This document shows, piece after piece, positions 1-8,741 of a stretch of 64,000 nucleotides of DNA. The notes below the pieces were generated by a model. The model made no database searches. It was given only the letters and a program-made list of their open reading frames with translations, and was not told where the DNA came from. The position numbers and the translations under genes were made by a program. Origin of the DNA: JBMYYR01 sp965243605 (GTDB lineage Bacteria > Bacteroidota > Bacteroidia > Flavobacteriales > CAJXXR01); NCBI GenBank assembly GCA_965243605.1, contig CBDEVQ010000098.1, forward strand, positions 1 to 64,000, read 5' to 3'. Each line of letters opens with the position of its first letter. Position 1 is the stretch's first letter.

Positions 1-73
1 TGGCTCCTAAAATGGTTGATATAGCCGTAAGAAAAACAGGAAAAGTTCCAAAATTTGCTTTATTCTCTGACAT
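1..73 (-). CDS. N-terminus of a probable APC-type permease (partial)
   Basis: An ATG on the minus strand at 73 opens a frame that runs off the left edge, giving 24 residues beginning MSENKANFGTFPVFLTAIS and ending TILGA. A short polar start followed by a hydrophobic, glycine-containing first helix resembles the N-terminus of amino acid permease or cation-chloride cotransporter-like (APC superfamily) proteins of Bacteroidota. This is inference from 24 residues only; the body of the protein lies outside the window. The gene follows menE on the same strand after 74 bases and could be co-transcribed with it. Confidence 0.45.
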   Translation of the reverse strand, partial: MSENKANFGTFPVFLTAISTILGA

Positions 74-147
74 AAATTGCTTGTGAAATGCTGAAAATAC
101 TACTTTTTACATGAAGGTTAATCATGTAAAATCAAAAAAATGCTTTT

Positions 148-1209
148 TTACAAAATATCATATACTGAGATGACATTCTTATCTTCAAATATTAATTCAT
201 ATTCTAAACGTCTAACTTTTTGAGAAAAAGACGTTCTTGGTAATTTTTGAACCAAATAAAGTTGCTTCGGAATAGAGTAATACTCTAAATTAAAATCAAC
301 TTTCTGTAACTGTTTACTTACATGGTCTATACTTGATTGTTCTACAACTAAAACAAGTTTATGTCCTAGTTTAAGATCCGGTCTTGCTGAAAAAATAAAG
401 TTCCATCCACGTTTCGCTAAAAAATCACATTTCTTTTCAAGCACTTCTGGATTAAACTTAATACCTCCTGAATTTATCACAAAATCTGATCTTTGTTTCC
501 AAATAAAACCACGGTCTACTAGTTCTACAACATCTGTGGTCTGAATAAATTCTTGTCCCAATTTAGGGGCTTCTATCCATAAACATTCATGTTCATTTAC
601 CCCAAAGTTTATCGTTTCAAATATAGTATAAAAAAGATCTTGATTTGAGATGTTTCTTATAGCAAAATGGCTCAATGTTTCTGTCATTGCAAAACTCTGA
701 TACACTTGAATGGGTAATTTTTGAAGTTTATGCTCTAGAGCTTCAGATACTGGTGCCCCTCCTAATAAAAGAAGGGTTATTTTATGCAGTTGATTCAAGT
801 ACTTTTCAGCTTGCAATGGAACTAATGGACAAAAATCAATTTGAATTGGATTATTAAGAATAGAGATATCATTAGGTGGGCAAATCCACAACTTCAACTT
901 AGCTTCTATTGCACGTACTAACATCATTTTACCGGCAATAAAATGTGGAGACAAAGCTAATAAGGCCGTCTGTCCTTGAGTTAATCCAAAATAAGAAATT
1001 GTATTAGAAGCACTATATCTCATCCAATCCTTTTGTACCAATATGTGCTTTGCTTTACCTGTAGTACCTGAGGTTTGAACTTCTAAACTTTCAGATTCAT
1101 TATTCCATTGTTCTACAAAATTTAAGATATCTAAAACCCAAGATTTATGTTGAGCTTGTAAATGTTGTATTATTTCAGTTAATGGTTTAGAGAAATCTAG
1201 TTGTATCAT
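148..1209 (-). CDS. menE: o-succinylbenzoate-CoA ligase-like AMP-binding protein (MenE)
   Basis: This is an ANL-superfamily adenylate-forming enzyme of 353 aa, shorter than typical acyl-CoA synthetases (about 450-550 aa) but usual for the compact MenE of Flavobacteriia. The sequence shows the phosphate-binding loop TSGTTGKAK (residues 46-54), GGAP (150-153), the A5 motif AMTET (174-178) and the hinge/A8 region SGGIKFNPE (247-255). A lysine in the C-terminal PRTSFSQKVRR stretch is in place for the catalytic lysine. MenE activates o-succinylbenzoate with ATP and CoA in menaquinone synthesis, in the cytoplasm. No other men gene is in the window, so the exact substrate is inferred from the small size and the lineage. 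It lies downstream of the TonB receptor gene, separated from it by a terminator. Confidence 0.75.
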   Translation of the reverse strand: MIQLDFSKPLTEIIQHLQAQHKSWVLDILNFVEQWNNESESLEVQTSGTTGKAKHILVQKDWMRYSASNTISYFGLTQGQTALLALSPHFIAGKMMLVRAIEAKLKLWICPPNDISILNNPIQIDFCPLVPLQAEKYLNQLHKITLLLLGGAPVSEALEHKLQKLPIQVYQSFAMTETLSHFAIRNISNQDLFYTIFETINFGVNEHECLWIEAPKLGQEFIQTTDVVELVDRGFIWKQRSDFVINSGGIKFNPEVLEKKCDFLAKRGWNFIFSARPDLKLGHKLVLVVEQSSIDHVSKQLQKVDFNLEYYSIPKQLYLVQKLPRTSFSQKVRRLEYELIFEDKNVISVYDIL

Positions 1210-1218
1210 AGTTCTGAA

Positions 1219-1250
1219 AAATAAAAAAGAGGATAGAAACTATCCTCTTT
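1219..1250 (-). terminator. Rho-independent terminator after the TonB receptor gene
   Basis: An 11-bp perfect stem (AAAGAGGATAG / CTATCCTCTTT) with a 3-nt loop is followed, on the minus strand, by a T-rich run. It sits between the stop of the TonB receptor gene (1273) and the start of menE (1209), so it should end receptor transcripts before menE. Confidence 0.85.
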
Positions 1251-1272
1251 AAACAAATATATATGTTTTCTC

Positions 1273-3612
1273 TTAAAACATCCAATTTACACCAACAGAT
1301 GGTAAAATTGGCAATTGGTTAATTCGTTCGTTATTAATTTTATCAAAATAAAAGATATTCTCTCTATTAAGAAGGTTAGTAACGGTTAAATTAAATTCTA
1401 ACGATTGACGTTTCTTTAATTTAAGCGTTTTTGTTGCAGATACATCTAAACGTGCATAATCTGGTAAGCGACCTCCATCAGGTGCACCATATAATGAAAT
1501 TGATTCTCCATTGATCGTAATATAATCTCCACCAACTCCTACTGGATCTATACCTTCGTAATTTCCAATAATTTGAGAGAATGGGAATCCTGATCCATAA
1601 TTAAATCTTAAATCAACTGATAACGATTTATCTTTCAAAAATAAATACGATGTTGTAATATTTAAATTATGTCTTCTATCAAAATGTGGATTATACTTAG
1701 AATATTGTTCGTTCTCAAACTCAACTAAACCTAATGAATACGTTGTATTCGATAAGAATCTACCTTTCTTATATTGTAACGTTAAATCAACACCATAAGC
1801 ATTACCTCTCTCATATTGAAAATCATGTAATTTCCATGTTTCAAGGTCACTTGATGTTTCAAGAGCTGCTGGATTAATTTTTTCTAGATTAATATTAACC
1901 AGCTGATATTTCTGTTTAATATAAGCCTCTACATTAATATTAACATTTGAGGTTACATCAATTTCAGCTCCAACTACAGCATGCCATGTTTTCTGAAGTT
2001 CAGAATCTATATTATCTCCAATAAACTGATCAGGTAAATCTCCTGGCGATGAAATAAATCCATTAAATAAATTTACAACCTGACGACCAGAATTGGCCGC
2101 AACTAAATTTTGAGAATACATTCCTGCAGATGTTTTAAGTCTGAAGTTTTCGGTTACGTTATATTTAGCGGATACTCTAGGCTCCAAAACAATTTCCTGA
2201 GCACTTCCGTAATATGTTGTTCTAACACCTGGTTCGATTACCCATAATGCTGAGTTAAACTTATATTTATAATAAGCACTCATAAATGTTGAGTTATCTT
2301 TAATATCAAAATTAATTAAGTTAGATCTTGTGTAAGAGAATTCTGTTCTACCACCTCCAAAGTTAATTCCGAATTTGAAAGATTTTTCAGATGACAATTT
2401 TCTCTTTACATTAAACTTAAATTGAAATTCATTAATTGTAGATTGTTTAGGGTCTGTATTAAAATACTCTCCATCTCTCAATTCTTTTCCAATTTCATTC
2501 ATTTCGTAATTAGAATAGTTAAAATCTATTTCCATAATCGATAATGAATTTGGCATTACTGCAATTAAGTTAGATCCAACTCCTGTAGATTTCCAGTCAA
2601 AATTTGTTTGTGAAGCATACTTAACCTTATCCACAAAATTAAATCCATAAACACTAATTTTTGTTCCTGAGTTAGATCCAAATGTTAATTTACCATACAA
2701 ATCTGTATATTCAAATGGAATTGTTGTTTCTCTACTATGAATGGCATTGTCATACAATGTTTCTGCCGTTTTATCTATATAAGATTGTTTTGCACTTAAA
2801 ATAAATGTTGAATTTGAAAACTCTTTATTTTTTGTACTTGTTAACGGTCCTTCTAAAGTCAATTTCGCTCCAAATGTATTGGCTGAAATCTTACCTGATA
2901 ATCTCTTTTTATTACCATCTTTAGTTTTAATGTCAATAACAGAAGACATTCTTCTTCCGTATTCAGCTCCAAATGCTGCTGTATAAACATCAGTGTTTTT
3001 AATTAAATCGGTATCAAATACTGATGTAAAACCAATACTGTGAAACGGACTATAGATATTCATACCATCTAAAAGCACTAAGTTTTGAACTGGAGTACCA
3101 CCTCTAATATATATCTGACCTCCTTGATCTCCTGTAAACACAACACCAGGTAAAACCTGAATAAACTGAGCAACATCGGCTTGTCCACCAATAGAAGGTA
3201 AACGTTTTATTTGTTCAGGAGTAATTTGAATTTTTGCAACATTAACCTCAGTTCTTTTTTCTTTACTTTCAGCAGATAACTCTACCTCCGCAAGAACATT
3301 ATCCGATTCTTTTAAATATACCTTTACATTCTCTGTCTTTCCTTCAAGAGAAACAATAGTCTCACTATTTTCATATCCTACAAAACTAACTTTTAACGTA
3401 TATGTACCTTCTTTAACTTTAGGAAAGCTAAAATAACCGTTAATATCAGTAGTGGTTCCTAGACTTAATTCACTAAGGACTACATTCGCAAAAATAACAG
3501 GTTCTCCCGTTGCTTCTTCATATACAAATCCTTTAATTGACTGGGCTGACGCTACCATCGACGTCAAAACAAAAATACAACACATTAAGGTTGCAAATAC
3601 TATTCTTTTCAT
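1273..3612 (-). CDS. TonB-dependent outer membrane receptor with carboxypeptidase-regulatory-like N-domain
   Basis: The protein is 779 aa. A signal peptide covers about residues 1-23 (cleavage near SAQ). Residues 24-105 are a carboxypeptidase regulatory-like domain (IKGFVYEEATGEPVIFANV, then DINGYFSFP), which in Bacteroidota receptors precedes the plug. The plug follows at about 130-235, with IYIRGGTPVQNLVLLDGM typical of TonB plugs. The rest is a beta-barrel rich in alternating aromatic residues that ends in a terminal aromatic (NWMF). It should import a ligand across the outer membrane using TonB-ExbB-ExbD. There is no SusD-like partner beside it, so it is not an obvious polysaccharide-utilisation SusC, and the substrate cannot be told. 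It has its own promoter box and terminator, so it is probably monocistronic. Confidence 0.88.
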   Translation of the reverse strand: MKRIVFATLMCCIFVLTSMVASAQSIKGFVYEEATGEPVIFANVVLSELSLGTTTDINGYFSFPKVKEGTYTLKVSFVGYENSETIVSLEGKTENVKVYLKESDNVLAEVELSAESKEKRTEVNVAKIQITPEQIKRLPSIGGQADVAQFIQVLPGVVFTGDQGGQIYIRGGTPVQNLVLLDGMNIYSPFHSIGFTSVFDTDLIKNTDVYTAAFGAEYGRRMSSVIDIKTKDGNKKRLSGKISANTFGAKLTLEGPLTSTKNKEFSNSTFILSAKQSYIDKTAETLYDNAIHSRETTIPFEYTDLYGKLTFGSNSGTKISVYGFNFVDKVKYASQTNFDWKSTGVGSNLIAVMPNSLSIMEIDFNYSNYEMNEIGKELRDGEYFNTDPKQSTINEFQFKFNVKRKLSSEKSFKFGINFGGGRTEFSYTRSNLINFDIKDNSTFMSAYYKYKFNSALWVIEPGVRTTYYGSAQEIVLEPRVSAKYNVTENFRLKTSAGMYSQNLVAANSGRQVVNLFNGFISSPGDLPDQFIGDNIDSELQKTWHAVVGAEIDVTSNVNINVEAYIKQKYQLVNINLEKINPAALETSSDLETWKLHDFQYERGNAYGVDLTLQYKKGRFLSNTTYSLGLVEFENEQYSKYNPHFDRRHNLNITTSYLFLKDKSLSVDLRFNYGSGFPFSQIIGNYEGIDPVGVGGDYITINGESISLYGAPDGGRLPDYARLDVSATKTLKLKKRQSLEFNLTVTNLLNRENIFYFDKINNERINQLPILPSVGVNWMF

Positions 3613-3635
3613 AGAAATATTAGTTGAAAACTTAG

Positions 3636-3643
3636 CAAATATA
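3636..3643 (-). promoter_or_regulatory. Bacteroidota -7 promoter box for the TonB receptor gene
   Basis: On the minus strand this reads TATATTTG, an exact match to the Bacteroidota sigma-A -7 consensus TAnnTTTG, 24 bases upstream of the start codon. No clear -33 TTTG is visible. Confidence 0.5.
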
Positions 3644-3714
3644 CCCTAAATATTATATGAACGTATCTTTTATTTGATGAAAAAATTGACTTTTTTTAAC
3701 AATAAAAATATATT

Positions 3715-3722
3715 TAGTTTTG
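3715..3722 (+). promoter_or_regulatory. -7 promoter box for the YchJ-like gene
   Basis: The box reads TAGTTTTG, an exact TAnnTTTG match ending 16 bases before the ATG at 3739, which implies a very short leader. An upstream TTG (3686-3688) is slightly far for a standard -33 element. Confidence 0.5.
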
Positions 3723-3738
3723 CATAAAAATCAATCCC

Positions 3739-4125
3739 ATGGAAAAGTGTTATTGCGGAAACCACATTAATAAATCAAATTGTTGCGAACCGTTTTTAAA
3801 AGGAAACACATTTCCTGAAACAGCTGAAGAACTTATGCGTTCTCGATACTCGGCATATGTAACCGCAAACATACAATATATACTAGATACTCATCATTCA
3901 TCAAGTAGACCATATAAAGAAAGACATTCAATATTAAATTGGACAAAATCTGTCAAGTGGTTAGGGCTTAAAGTACATTCCACTAAGCAAGGTTTAACAC
4001 ATCATAGTCAAGGATATGTGCATTTTTCTGCATTATTTATGGAGAATGGAAGCGTGGATAAAATTGAAGAAAACTCATTTTTCATTAAAGAACATGGGAA
4101 ATGGTTTTATTCGCCTTCTCATTAA
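3739..4125 (+). CDS. YchJ-like SEC-C motif protein
   Basis: This small cytoplasmic protein of 128 aa opens with a cysteine cluster, CYCGNHINKSNCCEPFLKG (residues 4-22), a zinc-binding SEC-C-like motif. It continues with the YchJ signature TAEELMRSRYSAYV (about 28-41). The remainder is the NTF2-like YchJ middle domain (WLGLKVHST..., then VHFSALF and a closing FSEN/FFIKE-type strand). Family members typically have a second SEC-C at the C-terminus in longer forms; this one has only the N-terminal one. The role of the family is not established. It is divergent from the TonB receptor gene, with promoters for both in the 126-bp gap. No operon partner is evident. Confidence 0.8.
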   Translation: MEKCYCGNHINKSNCCEPFLKGNTFPETAEELMRSRYSAYVTANIQYILDTHHSSSRPYKERHSILNWTKSVKWLGLKVHSTKQGLTHHSQGYVHFSALFMENGSVDKIEENSFFIKEHGKWFYSPSH

Positions 4126-4311
4126 TGCTTATATATTATTGTAATTAATAACAAAAGTGAAAAGAGTATAAAAAGTGAAAAAATCTTTTAAATCCCGTTT
4201 AAAAACTAACAACTAAAAAAAGAATTGCTTAATTTGGCTCTCTGAAAAGTAACTGCCCCCAATTTAGAACAGTTTACCAAAACTTTAAACAAACTAAGGA
4301 CCTTAAACACT

Positions 4312-5007
4312 ATGAGAGCAATCTTAATTGATGATGAAATTCATGCAATAGAAAATCTTACGATCTTGCTAAACGACTTTTGCGAAGGTGTTAATATCGT
4401 AGCATCAACAACATCAGCTTTAGAAGGAATAAAGTTAATAAAACAAAAGAAACCTGATATTGTATTTTTAGATGTTTCAATGCCTTATGGAACTGGTTTT
4501 GATGTTTTGGATGCGATTGGCACTATTAATTTCAAAGTTGTTTTTATAACCGCTTATGAACAATATGCTATAGAAGCAATAAGACGTAATGCATTTGACT
4601 ATATCATGAAGCCTATTCAGATTAAAGAGTTAAAAAACTGTATCACTAAATTAGGAGAAGAATTAGAAAATTCGGAAAATCCTCACATGCGAATCAGCTT
4701 ACATTCAAATGAATACATTGATTTCATTGAGGTAAGTGATATTATTTATTGTAAGTCTGATAATGTTTACTGTGATATATATACACATACTAAAGGAAAA
4801 CTGACCTACACAAAAAAGATGAAAGATTTGGAATCAGAACTTCCAAATAATTCATTTATTCGTTGTCATAACTCGCACATTGTTAATAAAAACTTTGTTT
4901 TTAGATATAGTAAAATAGATGGTGGTGCATTAATTTTAACGAACGACTCTATTATTCCTGTCTCAAGATCTAAAAAAGATGATGTTGTGCAGTGGTTGGA
5001 ATCTTAG
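4312..5007 (+). CDS. LytTR-family response regulator (orphan)
   Basis: This is a 231-aa two-domain transcription regulator. Residues 1-120 are a CheY-like receiver with the acidic pair DD at 7-8, the phospho-acceptor D54 in FLDVSM, and the conserved lysine in FDYIMKPI (about 102). Residues 133-231 are a LytTR DNA-binding domain (IIYCKSDNVYCDIY, then FIRCHNSHIVNK). Such regulators usually pair with a LytS/YehU-type membrane histidine kinase, but none is adjacent here. The gene stands alone between a 186-bp leader and a 500-bp gene-poor stretch. Target and signal cannot be inferred. Confidence 0.88.
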   Translation: MRAILIDDEIHAIENLTILLNDFCEGVNIVASTTSALEGIKLIKQKKPDIVFLDVSMPYGTGFDVLDAIGTINFKVVFITAYEQYAIEAIRRNAFDYIMKPIQIKELKNCITKLGEELENSENPHMRISLHSNEYIDFIEVSDIIYCKSDNVYCDIYTHTKGKLTYTKKMKDLESELPNNSFIRCHNSHIVNKNFVFRYSKIDGGALILTNDSIIPVSRSKKDDVVQWLES

Positions 5008-5035
5008 TTCTTTATTAGAACTTATATTTTAACAC

Positions 5036-5102
5036 AACCCCAATTACCAATTACAAAAAATCCAATACCAATTACAAAGAATCTAATACCAACTACAAAA
5101 GT
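5036..5102 (+). repeat. Three-copy imperfect 21-22 bp tandem repeat
   Basis: Directly after the response regulator gene, a unit of the form CCAATACCAATTACAAAGAAT is repeated about three times with small changes. It has no coding potential and no dyad symmetry. It could be a set of DNA-binding direct repeats or slippage-derived; LytTR regulators often bind direct repeats, which is suggestive only. Confidence 0.55.
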
Positions 5103-5186
5103 TGGATTCATTCTTTTAAAACATTACTTAATTTAGCTAGCAAGAATATACTACTAGAGTATTCTAGTTATGTATTAGATTTCTGA

Positions 5187-5312
5187 ATGGTTTTATATTG
5201 GTGGGAACATTTAAATTTTGGTATAAAATTTAAGTTTACAATTGGGGGATTGGTCTTACTATTAATATTAGCAACAAGAATCTATATATACGTAGTGCTA
5301 ATGGAATCTTAA
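5187..5312 (+). CDS. Possible 41-aa single-pass membrane peptide
   Basis: This short open frame has an ATG at 5187 and a TAA at 5312. It encodes a peptide starting MVLYWWEHLNFGIKFK followed by a hydrophobic stretch of about 17 residues (IGGLVLLLILA...) and a short polar tail. It could be a small membrane protein or chance in AT-rich DNA. It lies between the response regulator and a strong terminator, in otherwise empty sequence. No family is recognised and no ribosome-binding site is visible, so the call is weak. Confidence 0.2.
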   Translation: MVLYWWEHLNFGIKFKFTIGGLVLLLILATRIYIYVVLMES

Positions 5313-5362
5313 TTAACAACACGTTAAATTATAAGTTTTATCTTAATTAGTTTAATAGCTAT

Positions 5363-5408
5363 CAAGGCTAAATAGATTTGGTTAAATCTATTTAGCCTTG
5401 TCTTATTT
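5363..5408 (+). terminator. Strong hairpin terminator upstream of pheT
   Basis: A 17-bp perfect stem (CAAGGCTAAATAGATTT and its complement) with a 4-nt loop GGTT is followed by TCTTATTT. It would end plus-strand transcription coming from the response regulator region. The 513-bp gap 5008-5520 otherwise holds only the tandem repeat, a weak small ORF and the pheT promoter. Confidence 0.75.
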
Positions 5409-5466
5409 GGTATCTTTTGTAAAACATAATGATATCGTATAATTTCGGCAATTAATTACAATATTA

Positions 5467-5499
5467 TTTAAACCGATTCGTATATCTTTATTAAATTTG
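5467..5499 (+). promoter_or_regulatory. Probable promoter of pheT
   Basis: An exact -7 box TAAATTTG lies at 5492-5499, 21 bases before the ATG. About 21 bases upstream is a T-rich TTTA at 5467-5470 in place of the -33 TTTG. Spacing fits the Bacteroidota consensus. Confidence 0.55.
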
Positions 5500-5520
5500 T
5501 CATCTTAAAAATACACTTAG

Positions 5521-7965
5521 ATGAAAATATCATACAATTGGTTATCCAAATACATAAAAACGGATTTAGAATTAGAACGTATTGGTGAAATACTTACCGA
5601 TATTGGTCTTGAAGTTGAAGGAATTGAAAAAACTTCTGGTATAGATACCGATTTTAATAAAGTTTATGTTGGTGAAGTAAAATCATGTGAACAACATCCT
5701 GATGCAGACAAACTAAAAGTTTGTAAAGTATCTATAGGAACCGACACAGATTTAGATATTGTATGTGGAGCGCCTAATGTAGCAATGGGTCAAAAAGTAA
5801 TTGTTGCAACTCATGGTGCAATATTACATCCAACTGGAGCTGACAAACCACTTAAAATTAAGAAAGGTAAAATAAGAGGTCAAGTTTCTCAAGGTATGCT
5901 TTGTGCAGGTGATGAACTTGGACTAGATGACAATCATGATGGAATAATGGTGTTAAACCAAGAAGCCACAGCTGGAGCGAACCCTCTTAAATATTTACAA
6001 AGTAATGAAGATTACTGTATCGAAATTGGATTAACTCCAAACAGAGCAGATTCTATGTCTCATTTTGGTGTGGCTAGAGATCTTAAAGCTTACTTTGATT
6101 TTCATCAATTAGATTATGTTTGGAACCCAGTCCCTACTCACGAATTAGAATCTGAAGAAGAAGAATTTGAAATTACGGTTATGTCTGATAAATGTTATCG
6201 ATATGCTGGAATTACAATGGATAACATTACAGTAGCAGATTCTCCTGAATGGCTACAAGATAATTTAAGATCTATAGGTATTGAACCTATTAACAATATT
6301 GTGGATATCTCTAATTATGTAATGCATGATATGGGACAACCTCTTCACATGTTTGATCTTCGTCAAATTAATGGTAAACAAATCATTGTTCGTCAGGCAA
6401 ACCCTAATGAAACAATAACAACTTTAGATGAGAAAAATGTTGAACTAACCTCAGAAGATCTTTTAATTTGTGATGATAGTGCTCCACTATGTATTGCAGG
6501 TGTTATGGGAGGTTTAAATTCTGGAGTGTCTAACGAAACAACTTCAATATTTATTGAATCGGCATATTTTGAACCGGTTTCTGTTCGTAAAACAGCCAAA
6601 AGACATACATTTCATACGGATGCTTCATTCCGTTTTGAACGTGGTATAGATATAAATACAGTAGAATTAGGATTAGAAAGAGCTGTTCAGTTAATTTCTG
6701 AGCTTTGCCCTGAGGCCAAGGTGTCTTCTAGCCCATGTATGCACTACAATACACAAATTGAAGATTTTGAATTTGAATTTTCACAAGATAAGTGCCGTAC
6801 AATAATTGGGAAAGATATTTCTAATCAAGACATACAAAATGTATTAAAGGCTCTTGATATTAAATATACAGAACAAGAGAATAACGTTTTATTATTATCT
6901 GTTCCATCATTTAGAAATGACGTAACACGTGATGTAGATGTTATTGAAGAAGTTCTAAGAATTATTGGTTATAATTCTGTTGAGATCCCAACGCAATTTA
7001 AAGCATCACTAGAAATTCACGATGGAATAAACGAACACGAAGTTTATAATAAAATCGCTGATGCATTAGCAGGTAATGGGTTTAATGAAGCTATGAATAA
7101 TTCATTAACTAAAGCCACTTACCTAGATTTGTTCACTGAATTTAAAAGTGAGAATGCCGTAGAAATTTTAAATCCATTAAGTCAAGATTTATCTTTTATG
7201 AGACAATCTTTACTTCCAGGATTAATTGAAAATGCGGTTTATAATTTCAATCGTCAAAACCCTGGTGTACGTTTATTTGAATATGGTAAAACATACAATT
7301 CATTTAATGATACGTATTCTGAAGAGAAAAAATTATCCATTTTAATTGCCGGAGATTTTAAAGCAACCAACTGGAAAGAGAGTAAAGAAGCATCTAATTT
7401 CTATCATTTAAAATCATCTTTAGAGTTAGTATTAGATAAACTTGGGTTATTAGGTTTGGTTAAACAAAAGTCCAATGACTTCTCAGGTTACTTTGATGGT
7501 GTTACTTATAAGGTAAAGAAAAAAGATATCGCATCTATAGGTATTGTTAATCCTAAAATTGCTAAGCAAATCGGATTAAAAAAGCAACAAGCCTTTTATG
7601 CTGAATTAAACTGGGATGCTATTATAGCTCTTCTCACCGAAAAGATTGTCTTTAAAGATGTTCCAAAATTCCCAAGTGTCAGTAGAGATTTAGCTTTAGT
7701 TATGGATCGATCTGTCAACTTTGCCGAAATTCAAAATATAGCATTTGAATCTGATAAAAAGATTCTTACAGATGTTGAGATATTTGATGTGTATACAGGA
7801 GATAAGATTGATGAAAGTAAAAAATCTTATGCCATTAGTTTTAGGTTTCAAAATCCAGAACAAACACTTGTCGATAAACAAGTAGATCAAAGTATATTAA
7901 AAATCTACAAAAATTTACAAAAGCGATTAGGATTAGAGCTAAGAGATGGTGAATTGAAAGTATAA
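5521..7965 (+). CDS. pheT: Phenylalanine-tRNA ligase beta subunit
   Basis: The protein is 814 aa, the expected length for bacterial PheT. It starts MKISYNWLSKYI, and an EMAP/OB-fold tRNA-binding domain (about 40-155; VYVGEVKSCEQHPDADKL) is followed by the B3/4 editing domain, the B5 domain (about 410-480), the catalytic-like core and a C-terminal ferredoxin-fold anticodon-binding domain (about 720-814; FPSVSRDLALVMD). With PheS it forms the alpha2-beta2 enzyme that charges tRNA-Phe and edits Tyr-tRNA-Phe. pheS is not in the window, so the two genes are unlinked here, as often in Bacteroidota. A terminator follows directly. Confidence 0.97.
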   Translation: MKISYNWLSKYIKTDLELERIGEILTDIGLEVEGIEKTSGIDTDFNKVYVGEVKSCEQHPDADKLKVCKVSIGTDTDLDIVCGAPNVAMGQKVIVATHGAILHPTGADKPLKIKKGKIRGQVSQGMLCAGDELGLDDNHDGIMVLNQEATAGANPLKYLQSNEDYCIEIGLTPNRADSMSHFGVARDLKAYFDFHQLDYVWNPVPTHELESEEEEFEITVMSDKCYRYAGITMDNITVADSPEWLQDNLRSIGIEPINNIVDISNYVMHDMGQPLHMFDLRQINGKQIIVRQANPNETITTLDEKNVELTSEDLLICDDSAPLCIAGVMGGLNSGVSNETTSIFIESAYFEPVSVRKTAKRHTFHTDASFRFERGIDINTVELGLERAVQLISELCPEAKVSSSPCMHYNTQIEDFEFEFSQDKCRTIIGKDISNQDIQNVLKALDIKYTEQENNVLLLSVPSFRNDVTRDVDVIEEVLRIIGYNSVEIPTQFKASLEIHDGINEHEVYNKIADALAGNGFNEAMNNSLTKATYLDLFTEFKSENAVEILNPLSQDLSFMRQSLLPGLIENAVYNFNRQNPGVRLFEYGKTYNSFNDTYSEEKKLSILIAGDFKATNWKESKEASNFYHLKSSLELVLDKLGLLGLVKQKSNDFSGYFDGVTYKVKKKDIASIGIVNPKIAKQIGLKKQQAFYAELNWDAIIALLTEKIVFKDVPKFPSVSRDLALVMDRSVNFAEIQNIAFESDKKILTDVEIFDVYTGDKIDESKKSYAISFRFQNPEQTLVDKQVDQSILKIYKNLQKRLGLELRDGELKV

Positions 7966-7982
7966 CACAATACTTATAAACA

Positions 7983-8017
7983 AAAAAATAGTCCTATAAT
8001 TAGGACTATTTTTTTTG
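7983..8017 (+). terminator. Rho-independent terminator of pheT
   Basis: The stem TAGTCCTA / TAGGACTA, extended by A/T pairs, has a 4-nt loop and is followed by a run of T, 18 bases after the pheT stop. It is symmetrical in A and T tracts. Confidence 0.88.
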
Positions 8018-8207
8018 ATAGGAATTTAGATGTTAATCTTAGGTGGGATGAAAGTACACCTTTAGAATTAAAAATGAACATAGTTTTCATTTTACAATTG
8101 TTAATAAATGTTAATAACATGGAGTTTATTTAAATATTTAACAAATTTTTAATCACCATTTTAATTATTAACTTTACAATACTTCAACACAAGAAGTAGA
8201 ATATCTT

Positions 8208-8741
8208 ATGAAACAAAAAATTATTTTAGCTGGAGGACCAAGCACCGGAAAAAGTAGTGTAATAAGTCACCTAAAAATAAAAGGATATCCTTGTTTAGAC
8301 GAAAGCTTTAGAGAGCTTTTGGATAAAGAACGTGAAAATGATTCTGGAATTAATTTTGGAAATACACCTCTAGAATTTAGTTACTCTATCTTTAGCTCTA
8401 GAAAACATCAATATAAGCTTGGAGACAAATTTCCTGTAAGTTTCTTTGATAGAAGTTTAATTGATGTTCTTGCTTATTTAGATATGGAACATATTTCATA
8501 TCCAATAGATTGGCAAGAAACTATTGAAACACATAAATATCACAAAAAGGTATTTTATTTCCCTATGTGGAAAGATATATATACTCAAGATGATCATCGG
8601 TTAGAAACTTGGGAAGAGGCATTAAAAGTAGATAGAGCGATTAGAAAGAAATACATTAATGAAGGCTATCATTTGGTTGAAGTTCCATTAATGACTGTAG
8701 AAAAAAGAACTGAATTTATATTGAATACATGCTTCGGGTAA
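8208..8741 (+). CDS. AAA_28-type P-loop ATPase
   Basis: This 177-aa protein is built around a Walker A motif GGPSTGKSS (residues 7-15) near the N-terminus, in the style of NadR kinase-like and AAA_28 proteins. Further features are ESFRELLDKE after the first strand and SFFDRSLIDVLAYLD (about 84-98), which resembles the Walker B/DR(S/G) segment of these small nucleotide kinases. The function is unknown for this branch; a nucleotide or metabolite kinase role is possible. Its last 13 bases overlap the start of recQ, so the two are co-transcribed. Nothing else suggests a link to DNA repair. Confidence 0.75.
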   Translation: MKQKIILAGGPSTGKSSVISHLKIKGYPCLDESFRELLDKERENDSGINFGNTPLEFSYSIFSSRKHQYKLGDKFPVSFFDRSLIDVLAYLDMEHISYPIDWQETIETHKYHKKVFYFPMWKDIYTQDDHRLETWEEALKVDRAIRKKYINEGYHLVEVPLMTVEKRTEFILNTCFG

